A DNA stretch of 64,000 bases, taken from contig NZ_QEII01000312.1 in assembly GCF_003347515.1 (NCBI RefSeq), positions 62,001-126,000 on the forward strand, given 5' to 3'. Positions 7,146 through 15,465 of this stretch are shown here, in pieces (position 1 is the first letter of the stretch; each line of letters opens with the position of its first letter). The stretch is from Rhodoferax ferrireducens. GTDB lineage: Bacteria; Pseudomonadota; Gammaproteobacteria; Burkholderiales; Burkholderiaceae_C. The notes beneath the pieces were generated by a model. That model saw nothing but the letters and a program-made list of their open reading frames with translations, made no database searches and was not told the DNA's origin. Both the position numbers and the translations under genes were made by a program.

Positions 7146-8720
7146 CTACGCCGGAGTTGACACCACGGCGCGGATCAGGTGGTCAAAGGCGCCGAGCGCG
7201 GCTTTGGCGCCGTCGCCGGCAGCGATGATGATCTGCTTGAACGGCACGGTGGTCACATCACCGGCGGCAAACACACCGGGCAGCGAGGTCTGGCCGCGCG
7301 CATCGACGATGATTTCGCCGTGTTTGCTGAGCTCGATCGTGCCCTTGAGCCACTCGGTGTTCGGCACCAGACCGATCTGCACAAACACGCCTTCCAGCGC
7401 GATATGCTGCGCGTCGCCGGTAGCGCGGTCGGTGTACTTGAGGCCATTCACCTTCTGGCCGTCGCCGGTGATCTCTGTCGTCTGCGCGTGGGTATGGATA
7501 GTCACATTGGCCAGGCTCTTGAGCTTGTTCACCAGCACGGCGTCGGCCCGCAGCTGGGTGTCAAATTCGATCAGCGTGACATGCGCCACCAGGCCGGCCA
7601 GATCGATGGCGGCTTCCACGCCGGAGTTGCCGCCGCCAATCACCGCCACACGTTTGCCCTTGAACAACGGACCATCGCAGTGCGGGCAATAAGCCACGCC
7701 GTGGTTTTTGTACTGCTGCTCACCCGGCACGTTGACATTGCGCCAGCGCGCGCCAGTGGACAGGATGACGGTCTTGCTCTTGAGTGAGCCGCCGTTGGCC
7801 AGCCGCACCTCGATCAGGCCGCCGGGCTGCTTGGCCGGGATCAGCTTGTCGGCGCGCTGCAGGTTCATGATGTCGACGTCGTAGGTGCGGACGTGGGCTT
7901 CGAGCGCGGCAGCAAATTTGGGGCCGTCGGTTTCCACCACCGAGATGAAATTCTCGATGCCCAGCGTGTCATTGACCTGGCCGCCAAAACGCTCGGCCGC
8001 CACGCCGGTGCGGATGCCTTTGCGCGCCGCGTACACGGCGGCGGCGGCACCAGCCGGGCCACCCCCGACGATCAGCACCTCATACGGCGCGCGGGCCGAG
8101 AGCTTGGCCGCGTCACGGGCGGCGGCACCGGTGTCGAGCTTGCCGATGATTTCTTCAATCTCCATGCGGCCGGAACCAAACACCTGACCATTGAGGAACA
8201 CCATCGGCACGGCCATGATTTCGCGCGCAGTCACTTCGCCCTGGAAGGCGCCACCTTCGATCACCACGGTTTTGACCTTGGGATTCAGAATGGCCATCAG
8301 GCTCAGCGCCTGCACCACGTCCGGGCAGTTGTGGCAGCTCAGGGACATATAGACCTCGAAATTGAAGTCGCCGTCCAGGCCCTTGATCTGGTCGATCACA
8401 TCCTGCTCTACCTTGGGTGGGTGGCCACCGGTCCACAGCAGCGCCAGCACCAGCGAGGTGAATTCGTGGCCCAGCGGCAAGCCGGCAAAGCGCAGATGGG
8501 TGGCCGTGCCCGCACGCTGCAGCGTGAAGGAAGGCTTGCGGGCGTCCGTGCCATCGGTGCGCAGGCTGATCTTGTCGCTGCGCAGTGTCTGAATGGTCTC
8601 CAGCAACTCGCGCATCTCAACCGAGTTGCCGTCCTCGCCCAGGGACGCCACCATCTCGATCGGCAAGGTCACACGCTCCAGGTAGGCTGCAAGCTGGGTT
8701 TTGAGGGTGTCGTCGAGCAT
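7146..8720 (-). CDS. ahpF: Alkyl hydroperoxide reductase subunit F (NADH:AhpC oxidoreductase)
   Basis: A 524-residue flavoenzyme of full family length. The N-terminal double thioredoxin-fold domain carries CHNCPDVV (redox Cys pair that reduces AhpC), followed by the FAD/NADH domains with GGGPAGAAAA, the second Cys pair in CPHCDGPLFKGK and GGGNSGVEAA for NADH, ending in FAAGDVTTVP. It passes electrons from NADH to AhpC for removal of H2O2 and organic peroxides. It lies downstream of ahpC in the same direction, separated by a terminator-like hairpin and a repeat, so it may have its own promoter. Confidence 0.97.
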   Translation of the reverse strand: MLDDTLKTQLAAYLERVTLPIEMVASLGEDGNSVEMRELLETIQTLRSDKISLRTDGTDARKPSFTLQRAGTATHLRFAGLPLGHEFTSLVLALLWTGGHPPKVEQDVIDQIKGLDGDFNFEVYMSLSCHNCPDVVQALSLMAILNPKVKTVVIEGGAFQGEVTAREIMAVPMVFLNGQVFGSGRMEIEEIIGKLDTGAAARDAAKLSARAPYEVLIVGGGPAGAAAAVYAARKGIRTGVAAERFGGQVNDTLGIENFISVVETDGPKFAAALEAHVRTYDVDIMNLQRADKLIPAKQPGGLIEVRLANGGSLKSKTVILSTGARWRNVNVPGEQQYKNHGVAYCPHCDGPLFKGKRVAVIGGGNSGVEAAIDLAGLVAHVTLIEFDTQLRADAVLVNKLKSLANVTIHTHAQTTEITGDGQKVNGLKYTDRATGDAQHIALEGVFVQIGLVPNTEWLKGTIELSKHGEIIVDARGQTSLPGVFAAGDVTTVPFKQIIIAAGDGAKAALGAFDHLIRAVVSTPA

Positions 8721-8732
8721 GATGGCTTCCTT

Positions 8733-8788
8733 TACTATTAATTTAATAGCTGTATGCGCAGGTTATACGCGGGCTACAGCCTGTTTTT
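8733..8788 (+). repeat. Dispersed repeat (ATAGCTG-N18-GGGCTA family), copy A
   Basis: CTATTAATTTAATAGCTGTATGCGC then an 11-base spacer and GGGCTACAGCC. The core at 8746-8782 has the same spacing (7+7+11+6) as copies at 55293-55329 and 56988-57024. Here it sits in the ahpC-ahpF intergenic gap. Repeats of this look are common in Comamonadaceae genomes as I recall; that should be confirmed. Confidence 0.6.
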
Positions 8789-8794
8789 GCGTAT

Positions 8795-8841
8795 AAAAAA
8801 GCCGGACGGCAAGGCACTGGGCGCCCTGACGCTGTCCGGCT
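8795..8841 (-). terminator. Rho-independent terminator of ahpC
   Basis: On the minus strand AGCCGGAC ... GTCCGGCT forms an 8-bp stem, with an inner GGGC/GCCC pairing, followed by TTTTTT. It starts 13 bp after the ahpC stop, the expected place. Confidence 0.8.
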
Positions 8842-8853
8842 GGGGGCGCTGGC

Positions 8854-9417
8854 TTAGATCTTGCCGACCAGGTCGAGCGACGGCGTAATAGTCTTGGCGC
8901 CTTCGTTCCACTTGGCGGGGCAGACCTGGCCGGGGTGGGCGGCCGTGTACTGGGCGGCCTTCAGCTTGCGCAGGGTTTCCTGGACGTCACGGGCGATCTC
9001 GTTCGAGTGAACTTCCATCGTCTTGATCATGCCAGTGGGGTCGATGATGAAGGTGCCGCGCAATGCCAGGCCTTCTTCTTCGATATGCACGTCAAAAGCG
9101 CGGGTCAGCTTGTGGGTGGGGTCACCGATCAGGGGAAACTTGGCCTTGCCAACAGCTGGCGATGTCTCGTGCCACACCTTGTGCGAGAAGTGGGTGTCGG
9201 TCGTCACGATATAGACCTCGGCGCCGGCCTTCTGGAATTCGGCGTAGTGCTGGGCAGCATCTTCCACTTCGGTCGGGCAGTTGAAGGTGAAGGCGGCGGG
9301 CATGAAAATGAACACGCTCCACTTGCCCTTGAGGCTTTCGTCGGTCACGGTAACGAACTTGCCGTTGTGGAAAGCTTCGTTCTTGAAAGGGACGACTTGG
9401 GTATTGATCAAAGACAT
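8854..9417 (-). CDS. ahpC: Alkyl hydroperoxide reductase subunit C (typical 2-Cys peroxiredoxin)
   Basis: 187 residues, identical in length to the E. coli enzyme. FTFNCPTEVED holds the peroxidatic Cys (about residue 47) and QVCPAKW the resolving Cys near the C-terminus; PAAFTFNCP gives the PxxxT/S-C active site. It reduces peroxides and is recycled by AhpF, encoded just downstream. RBS-like AGGAAAAAA precedes ATG 9415-9417. A single-gene transcript is likely, given the terminator after it. Confidence 0.98.
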   Translation of the reverse strand: MSLINTQVVPFKNEAFHNGKFVTVTDESLKGKWSVFIFMPAAFTFNCPTEVEDAAQHYAEFQKAGAEVYIVTTDTHFSHKVWHETSPAVGKAKFPLIGDPTHKLTRAFDVHIEEEGLALRGTFIIDPTGMIKTMEVHSNEIARDVQETLRKLKAAQYTAAHPGQVCPAKWNEGAKTITPSLDLVGKI

Positions 9418-9626
9418 GTAATTTTTTCCTGTTGAAAAATGGGGTTGATGGGTGAAGGAACAAGCGTAATCTTATTGCACCGCAGCATGCTTTTGGGTTA
9501 ATTGGTTAAATGCAGCCGATTGAAAAATTCTATTCAGCCCTTGTTACAACCCGTAAAAAGAGCGCTGAATTGCGAACCAGCGTGTTTAAACTCCGCACCA
9601 TGACGACTTCAATGCGGGAGGTGTCT

Positions 9627-10928
9627 GTGGACCCCCAACACGACTCGACACGGGCAGTTCAAGCGGCGCCGGCAAGCCCGGCGCATGACGCGCGGTATCT
9701 TGCTGTCCGCCAGGCCACGCAGGCGCTCGCGGCACCGCTCTCAGCAGAAGACTGCGCCATCCAGTCCATGCCGGACGCCAGCCCGGTGAAGTGGCATCTG
9801 GCGCACACCACCTGGTTCTTCGAGACCTTTGTGCTGGCGCCGCACCGGCCTGGCTACCGCTGTTTCGATCCTGCCTATCGTGTGCTCTTCAACTCCTACT
9901 ACAACACCGTGGGCGACAAGCACCCGCGGCCCGAACGCGGCCTGCTGTCGCGCCCCGGCCTGGAGGAGGTGCTGGCCTATCGCCGTCATGTCGACGAAGC
10001 CATGTTCGCCATGCTGTCCGAGACGCCATCGGCCGCCTTGCCGGCGGAAGTCGCCAGCCTGATCGAGCTGGGCTTGCACCATGAGCAACAACATCAGGAA
10101 CTGATTCTCACGGACGTGAAGCATCTGCTCTCGCGTCATCCGCAAAAACCGGCCTACCAAAAACAGTGGCCACTGACCCCCATCCGCGCGCGCACGCCGC
10201 GCTGGATTGACATCGGACAAGGACTGCATGAGATCGGGCACGCCGGCCCGGGCTTCTGCTTCGACAACGAAACACCACGCCACCGGGTCTGGCTTGACGC
10301 CTTCCAGATCGCGTCACATCCCGTGACCCATGGCGATTTCATCGCGTTTATTAACGACGGCGGCTATCAGCGGCCGGAACTGTGGCTGTCGGCCGGCTGG
10401 GACGCCGTGACGGCGCGCGGCTGGCAGGCGCCCGCGTATTGGACGCAGCGTGACAGCCAGTGGCACGCCTTTACGCTGCATGGCGAGGTGCCGGTGGATC
10501 CCAACGCGCCGGTCTGTCACATCAGTTTTTTCGAGGCCGACGCCTTTGCACGCTGGGCCGACGCCCGGCTGCCGACCGAAGCCGAGTGGGAGATCGCGAC
10601 GCGCGACCTGCCTCTCAGCGGCAACTTTTTGGAAAGCGGCGCCCTGCATCCGCTCGCGCTGCGCGAGACGCTGGCCGACGGCCAGCTGGCGCAGGCTTTC
10701 GGCGACGTGTGGGAATGGACGCGCAGCGACTACGGACCCTACCCCGGCTTCAGGCCCGCCGCCGGCGCGGTCGGCGAATACAACGGCAAATTCATGTGCG
10801 GCCAATACGTGCTGCGCGGCGGCTCGTGCGCCACACCGGCCAGCCATATCCGAGCGAGCTATCGCAATTTTTTCCCGCCTGATGCGCGCTGGCAGTTCTC
10901 CGGCCTGCGCCTGGCACGCGACGCCTGA
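9627..10928 (+). CDS. egtB: Ergothioneine biosynthesis protein EgtB (sulfoxide synthase)
   Basis: About 433 residues. The N-terminal DinB_2-like domain contains the iron-binding HX3HXE (HHEQQHQE); the C-terminal formylglycine-generating-enzyme-like fold has PVTHGDFIAFINDGGY, ARLPTEAEWEIA, FGDVWEWTRSDYGPYPGF and RASYRNFFPPDARW. EgtB joins hercynine to (gamma-glutamyl)cysteine using O2 in ergothioneine synthesis. I place the start at GTG 9627 behind GGGAGG (9616-9621); in-frame ATGs at 9600 and 9510 lack an RBS. The partner methyltransferase EgtD is not next to it. Confidence 0.88.
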   Translation: MDPQHDSTRAVQAAPASPAHDARYLAVRQATQALAAPLSAEDCAIQSMPDASPVKWHLAHTTWFFETFVLAPHRPGYRCFDPAYRVLFNSYYNTVGDKHPRPERGLLSRPGLEEVLAYRRHVDEAMFAMLSETPSAALPAEVASLIELGLHHEQQHQELILTDVKHLLSRHPQKPAYQKQWPLTPIRARTPRWIDIGQGLHEIGHAGPGFCFDNETPRHRVWLDAFQIASHPVTHGDFIAFINDGGYQRPELWLSAGWDAVTARGWQAPAYWTQRDSQWHAFTLHGEVPVDPNAPVCHISFFEADAFARWADARLPTEAEWEIATRDLPLSGNFLESGALHPLALRETLADGQLAQAFGDVWEWTRSDYGPYPGFRPAAGAVGEYNGKFMCGQYVLRGGSCATPASHIRASYRNFFPPDARWQFSGLRLARDA

Positions 10929-10968
10929 CCCGCCTCCGTCCTTGCCTCCGAGCCGCGCAGCCAAGAGA

Positions 10969-10985
10969 CTGGCACGGCTTATGCA
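10969..10985 (+). promoter_or_regulatory. Sigma54 (RpoN)-type promoter of amt
   Basis: CTGGCACGGCTTATGCA matches the sigma54 consensus at -24 (TGGCACG) and -12 (ATGCA, one mismatch) with exact GG-N10-GC spacing. The predicted start, about 10997, is ~23 bp before the amt ATG and leaves room for its AAGGAA RBS. Amt genes are classic NtrC/RpoN targets, which supports the call. Confidence 0.7.
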
Positions 10986-11019
10986 CAGTCGTTGCCGTTC
11001 GACTGCAACAAGGAAAAAT

Positions 11020-12336
11020 ATGCACGTTATTGGACGGAAGTGGCTGCTGGCGGCGGGCTTGTTTCCCAGCCTGGCCGTGTGGGCGCAAGCGCCGGTTGGG
11101 CCGACGCTGGTGGCGCAAGACAGCCTCAACGCGGCCGATACCGCGTGGATGATGACCTCCACCGCCCTGGTGCTCTTGATGACGTTGCCGGGCATTGCCC
11201 TGTTTTACGGCGGCATGGTGCGCAAGAAAAGCGTGCTCAACACCATGGCCAGTGTGGTGGCCGTTGCCGCCTTGGTCAGCCTGCTGTGGTTTGCGCTGGG
11301 CTATTCCATCGCCTTCACGCCGGGCAGTGAATGGATCGGTGGCAGCGAACGCTTCTGGTTCGCCGGCCTGGACTACCTCAAGGAGACCGGCCAGGTGGCG
11401 GTCAGCCATGTGGCGCCGAACGTGCCGGAGTCGGTCTACGCCATGTTCCAGCTCACCTTTGCCATCATCACGGCCGCCCTGATCGTGGGCGCTTTGGTGG
11501 AGCGCATGCGCTTTTCGGCCATGCTGTGCTTCATCGGCCTGTGGTCGGTGCTGGTCTATGCGCCGATCGCGCATTGGGTGTGGGAGCCGGGCGGCTGGCT
11601 GGTCAAAATGGGCGTGCTGGACTTTGCCGGCGGCTCGGTGGTGCATATCAACGCCGGGGTGTCGGGGCTGGTCTGCGCCTGGTTTCTCGGGCCGCGCCGG
11701 GGTTACGGACGCGAACCCTTCGAGCCCTTCAACCTCGGGCTGACCATGGCCGGCGCGGGTCTGTTGTGGGTCGGCTGGTTCGGTTTCAATGCCGGCTCGG
11801 CCGTGGCGGCGGACGGCCGGGCCGGGCTGGCCATGGCAGTGACCCACATCGCGGCGGCCTCGGGCGCCCTGTCCTGGATGCTGGGCGAGTGGATCGTGCG
11901 CAAGCGCCCGTCCCTGCTGGGCCTGTGCTCGGGCCTGGTGGCCGGGCTGGTGGCCATCACGCCGGCGGCCGGTTTCGTGTCGCCGCGCGCCGCCGTGCTG
12001 TTTGGTGCCGTGGCCGGGCTCGCCTGTTATTGGGGCGCCACGGGCCTCAAGCGCCTGCTCAATACCGATGACTCGCTGGATGTGTTCGGCGTGCACGGCA
12101 TAGGCGGCATCGTCGGCTCGCTCATGACCGGCCTTTTTGCGAGCAAGGCCGTCGCCGGCGTGAGCGGCAGTGTGCTGACCCAGTTGATCGGTGTGGGGGC
12201 CGTGATGCTGTACAGCGCCGTCATGAGCGTCCTGCTGCTGTGGGTCACCAAAGTCCTCGTCGGCTTGCGCGTTGATGAACAGGCGGAGATCACCGGCCTG
12301 GACATCTCCCAGCACCTTGAACACATGGGTACCTGA
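11020..12336 (+). CDS. amt: Ammonium transporter
   Basis: 438 residues: a signal peptide (ending AVWAQA) and about eleven membrane helices, as in other proteobacterial Amt proteins. Family hallmarks: DTAWMMTSTALVLLMTLPGIALFYGGMVR at the start, the first pore His in GSVVHINAG and the second in FGVHGIGGIVG, then EITGLDISQH in the cytoplasmic tail. It conducts ammonium/ammonia in the inner membrane. RBS AAGGAA lies 5 bp before ATG 11020, and a sigma54-type promoter lies upstream, so nitrogen limitation probably induces it. No glnK/glnB gene is adjacent. Confidence 0.97.
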   Translation: MHVIGRKWLLAAGLFPSLAVWAQAPVGPTLVAQDSLNAADTAWMMTSTALVLLMTLPGIALFYGGMVRKKSVLNTMASVVAVAALVSLLWFALGYSIAFTPGSEWIGGSERFWFAGLDYLKETGQVAVSHVAPNVPESVYAMFQLTFAIITAALIVGALVERMRFSAMLCFIGLWSVLVYAPIAHWVWEPGGWLVKMGVLDFAGGSVVHINAGVSGLVCAWFLGPRRGYGREPFEPFNLGLTMAGAGLLWVGWFGFNAGSAVAADGRAGLAMAVTHIAAASGALSWMLGEWIVRKRPSLLGLCSGLVAGLVAITPAAGFVSPRAAVLFGAVAGLACYWGATGLKRLLNTDDSLDVFGVHGIGGIVGSLMTGLFASKAVAGVSGSVLTQLIGVGAVMLYSAVMSVLLLWVTKVLVGLRVDEQAEITGLDISQHLEHMGT

Positions 12337-12347
12337 AAGGAATCAGC

Positions 12348-12686
12348 ATGTTGAACAGTGAAAAACTCGCCATCGCCGCCCATTTGCATGTGCTGCTGCG
12401 ACGCAAGTCAGGCCGCGTGACCGACACCGAGTGGCTGGCCAGCAATGTCGAGTACGCGACCGAAATCGTGCACTTTGCCCGCGCCAGGGCCACGGAAGAC
12501 GGCCATGCCGATCTGGCGGAATGGGCGGGCAAGCTGGAGGCGGCGATGGCAGAAGCCACCCCGGCGCGCGGCGCGCTCGCCCGGCGCTTGAGTCCGGTTA
12601 CAACTTCGCTGACAGGGACGTCAGCAAGCCCGGACGCGGGTGTCGGCGAAACCAGCCCGATTCGCTATATCCGCGGTATACGGTAG
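12348..12686 (+). CDS. Conserved small hypothetical protein downstream of amt
   Basis: 112 residues, with AAGGAATC before the ATG, starting 11 bp after the amt stop, so it is co-transcribed with amt. Residues 1-75 are helical and charged (HLHVLLRRKSGRVTDTEWLASNVEYATEIVHFARARA); the last ~35 residues are low-complexity Ala/Ser/Gly. No domain is recognised. Linkage to amt suggests a nitrogen-related role, but that is inference. Confidence 0.6.
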   Translation: MLNSEKLAIAAHLHVLLRRKSGRVTDTEWLASNVEYATEIVHFARARATEDGHADLAEWAGKLEAAMAEATPARGALARRLSPVTTSLTGTSASPDAGVGETSPIRYIRGIR

Positions 12687-12693
12687 GGTTGAC

Positions 12694-14274
12694 TCAGCGC
12701 TCGGCGATGTAGTGCGACATACGCGCGCTTTCGCCGTTCGCCAGGAAGGCACGCACCTCGGCTTCCAGCGTGTGATCGGCCACCGTGGCCCGGGCGCGTT
12801 GGTGCAGGTAGTCGGCCCACGAGGTCACGATGAAACGCTCCACATAGCGGGACGGTATGCCCAAGTCCTTGTAGACGCGCCAGAAAGTGGCACCGTCGCG
12901 CCGGCGCGGATCCTTCATTTGGCTGATGGTGTCGAGAAAGGCGCGGTCCTCGCCGGGGCGGATGCGGTAGCCGACCTCGACCGCCACCGGCCCGGCCTCG
13001 GGGCTGGGCTCTGCTTCCACGAACAGCTCGTCCCAGGGCGTGCCCTGCGTCACTTCATGCACGGCACCCACCCGCAATGGAAACGGGCGCGCCAGCAGCA
13101 GGCCGGCGGCCATCAGCAGGCCAGCGGCGACCAAGGCGGCGGTCAGCCCGGCGATGTCAGACACCGCGCCCCAGAAGGCCGAACCGATGGCGAAGGCGCC
13201 CAACGAGGCCACGATATGCATGGCCACCGCACGCGAGCGCACCCACGGCGGTGCGCTGGACTGCGTGGCGGTGTTGAAGGTGGACATGGCCGCCATCCAC
13301 GCGGCCCCGCCCACGGCCATGGCGCCGTACACCAGTACGGGAACGCGGACCCACGCGGCCAGCAGCATGACGGCGGAAAACGCCACGCAGCTGGCGCCTA
13401 CGACGGCGTCGAGTCCGAAACGCGCGCGCATGCGACCGATGACCAGACCGGCGACCACCGCGCCCGTGCCCAGGCAACCCATCAACAGGCCGAAACCTTG
13501 CGCGCCGCTGCCCAGCTGGCGCTGTGCAATCACCGGCAGCAAGGCCCACAGTGCTGAACCGGCCGCACTGTAGGCCATGGCCCGCACCAGTTGCGCCAGG
13601 ATCATGCGCGAGTGCCAGGCAAAGCGCAGTCCGCTGAGCGTGCCGCCCCACAGGCGCTCGGCCGGCAGACGCGAGGGCGGATGCGCGCGTGGCGGCCAAC
13701 GCCGGATCGATTCCCACATCACCAGCGTCGTGAATACGGTGACCGCGAACACCCAGCCCGCGCCCAGCCAGACAAACAGCAGACCGGCGAGTGTGGGTCC
13801 GATGGCGCGCGCCGCGTTGTAGGCAATGCCGACGGCGGTGATGGCCTGCGGCCATTCGTCGCGGGGAACCGGGTCCACCACCGACGAGTTCCAGGCCGGC
13901 GTCAGCACCGCCGTGCAGCAGCCACACACAAACACCAGAAAAAGCACCGATGCCGGCCCACCCCAACCGCCCAGCACCAACAAAGCCAGCAGCGCGCAGG
14001 CGCCCACCTGCGCCAGCAGCGCGTTGGAGATCAGACGGCGGCGATCGGTGGTGTCGGCCAGCACGCCCGCCGGCAGCGCCAACAGGAACATGGGCAGGAA
14101 TACCGCCGTCTGCACCAGCGCGGCCAGAAAGGACGAACCGGTGAGCTCGATCATGAGCCAGGCGGCCGCCATGGTCTGCATGCCGTTGCCGATGAAAAAA
14201 ACGCCACCGCAAAGCCACAGTCCACGAAAAGCCGGCTGGCGCAGCGGACTCCAGATTGAGGGGGTGATCGGCAT
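12694..14274 (-). CDS. MFS_3 (EntS-like) transporter with C-terminal ABM-like domain
   Basis: 526 residues. About twelve hydrophobic segments of the MFS_3 family (FRGLWLCGGVFFIGNGMQTMAAAWLMIELT; GVLADTTDRRRL between helices 2 and 3) occupy residues ~1-410. A soluble tail of ~110 residues (EVGYRIRPGEDRAFLDTISQM; RDGATFWRVYKDLGIPSRYVERFIVTSWADYLHQRAR) looks like an antibiotic-biosynthesis-monooxygenase-type ferredoxin fold. It probably exports a small molecule with the proton gradient; the substrate is unknown. A paralogue with the same architecture lies at 42805-44433. Confidence 0.85.
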   Translation of the reverse strand: MPITPSIWSPLRQPAFRGLWLCGGVFFIGNGMQTMAAAWLMIELTGSSFLAALVQTAVFLPMFLLALPAGVLADTTDRRRLISNALLAQVGACALLALLVLGGWGGPASVLFLVFVCGCCTAVLTPAWNSSVVDPVPRDEWPQAITAVGIAYNAARAIGPTLAGLLFVWLGAGWVFAVTVFTTLVMWESIRRWPPRAHPPSRLPAERLWGGTLSGLRFAWHSRMILAQLVRAMAYSAAGSALWALLPVIAQRQLGSGAQGFGLLMGCLGTGAVVAGLVIGRMRARFGLDAVVGASCVAFSAVMLLAAWVRVPVLVYGAMAVGGAAWMAAMSTFNTATQSSAPPWVRSRAVAMHIVASLGAFAIGSAFWGAVSDIAGLTAALVAAGLLMAAGLLLARPFPLRVGAVHEVTQGTPWDELFVEAEPSPEAGPVAVEVGYRIRPGEDRAFLDTISQMKDPRRRDGATFWRVYKDLGIPSRYVERFIVTSWADYLHQRARATVADHTLEAEVRAFLANGESARMSHYIAER

Positions 14275-14395
14275 AGGTCATTATTTCCCAGAAGTTGCGA
14301 CCCGCCGTATTGACTGGCGCAAATCCCGGTATGCCAAGCAGTGTTTCGGGGCGGGCGGGCCGGATGCATCCCCTGAATTCAGGTCCAATAGCAGC

Positions 14396-14614
14396 ATGGA
14401 ACACCCACACGACACCGACCAGCGCCTGACCGATCTGGAAATCAAGGCCAGCTTCACCGAAGACCTGCTGGATCAACTGAACCAGGTCATCGTCCGCCAA
14501 CAGCAGCAAATCGACACGCTGATTCGCGAGATCGGCCACCTTCGACACGCCGGCACGCAGGGCAGCGCCGGCGTGTCGCGCAACCCGCACGACGATTTGC
14601 CACCCCATTACTGA
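14396..14614 (+). CDS. slyX: SlyX family protein
   Basis: 72 residues. QRLTDLEIKASFTEDLLDQLNQVIVRQQQQIDTLIREI is the conserved SlyX coiled coil, and the C-terminus ends in the usual basic/Pro motif (NPHDDLPPHY). SlyX is a small cytoplasmic protein of unknown function. The ATG at 14396 is chosen because it begins the conserved coil; the longer open frame upstream is an antisense shadow of the MFS gene. Confidence 0.9.
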   Translation: MEHPHDTDQRLTDLEIKASFTEDLLDQLNQVIVRQQQQIDTLIREIGHLRHAGTQGSAGVSRNPHDDLPPHY

Positions 14615-14675
14615 CGGTCCGCCCCGTAATTTCCCAACGCGCTAACCATCATCCAACCCTACCAAGAGGTCTCCC

Positions 14676-15272
14676 TTGAAACTCCATCGCCTGTCTTTCT
14701 CATCCCTGTTGTTTCCATTCCTGCTGCTCATGGCGCTAGCCCTCGGTGCCTGCTCCCCGCAGGAGTCGTCCACCTCGGCAGCCCCGGCCAAACGCGAACT
14801 GTCCCTGGAGACAGTGGCGGCTCAGGCCAAAGGTTTTAGCGCGGGGGCCTTGATGAGCACCCATATCGCTTATGTCTTTTTTGACGCCCAGTGCCCGCAC
14901 TGCGGCCACCTGTGGCAGGCGTCTGAACCGCTGCACAAAAAAGTGAAGTTTGTGTGGATTCCCGTCGGCATGATCAATGCGACCAGCACGGCACAAGGCG
15001 CCGCGCTGCTGACGGCGGCCAACCCCGTGGCCCTGATGAGCGAGCACGAAGCGTCCCTGCTGGCGGGCAAGGGCGGCGTGTCAGCCTCCGCCAGCATCGC
15101 ACCCGATGTGGAAAAAGCCATAAAAGCCAATACCCAGTTGTTGAACAGTTTTGGCGTGGAAGGTGTCCCGTTCATCGTGACCAAGAACCTGAAGTCCGGT
15201 CAGACCGTGAGCCGGGACGGGGCCATGAGCACGACCGCGCTGGCCGAATTATTGGGCGTGGACGCCCCGTAG
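14676..15272 (+). CDS. Thioredoxin-fold lipoprotein, DsbA/DsbG-like
   Basis: 198 residues. A signal peptide with lipobox LALGAC (lipidated Cys about residue 26) is followed by a thioredoxin-fold domain carrying CPHC (C73, C76) and the cis-Pro loop GVPFIV. The segment between resembles DsbG/DsbC catalytic domains (VFFDAQCPHCGHLWQASEPL; KVKFVWIPVGMI). It should act as a periplasmic membrane-anchored thiol oxidase or isomerase. There is no separate dimerisation domain, so isomerase function is uncertain. Confidence 0.85.
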   Translation: MKLHRLSFSSLLFPFLLLMALALGACSPQESSTSAAPAKRELSLETVAAQAKGFSAGALMSTHIAYVFFDAQCPHCGHLWQASEPLHKKVKFVWIPVGMINATSTAQGAALLTAANPVALMSEHEASLLAGKGGVSASASIAPDVEKAIKANTQLLNSFGVEGVPFIVTKNLKSGQTVSRDGAMSTTALAELLGVDAP

Positions 15273-15465
15273 TCGGCCGCTTTGCGGGTCCATCGCGTGA
15301 AGTTGGACGGAACCTGCCATGCCGAAGTCGGTCCAAATACCGAACGCGCTCAAAACATGCGCCAAGAACATGGATGAGGCGATAAATCGCATGAAAACTG
15401 TGCAGCACTTGCACCATGATTGCCAGTTCAAAAACACACCCACCCACTTTTGAAGGACGCACACC

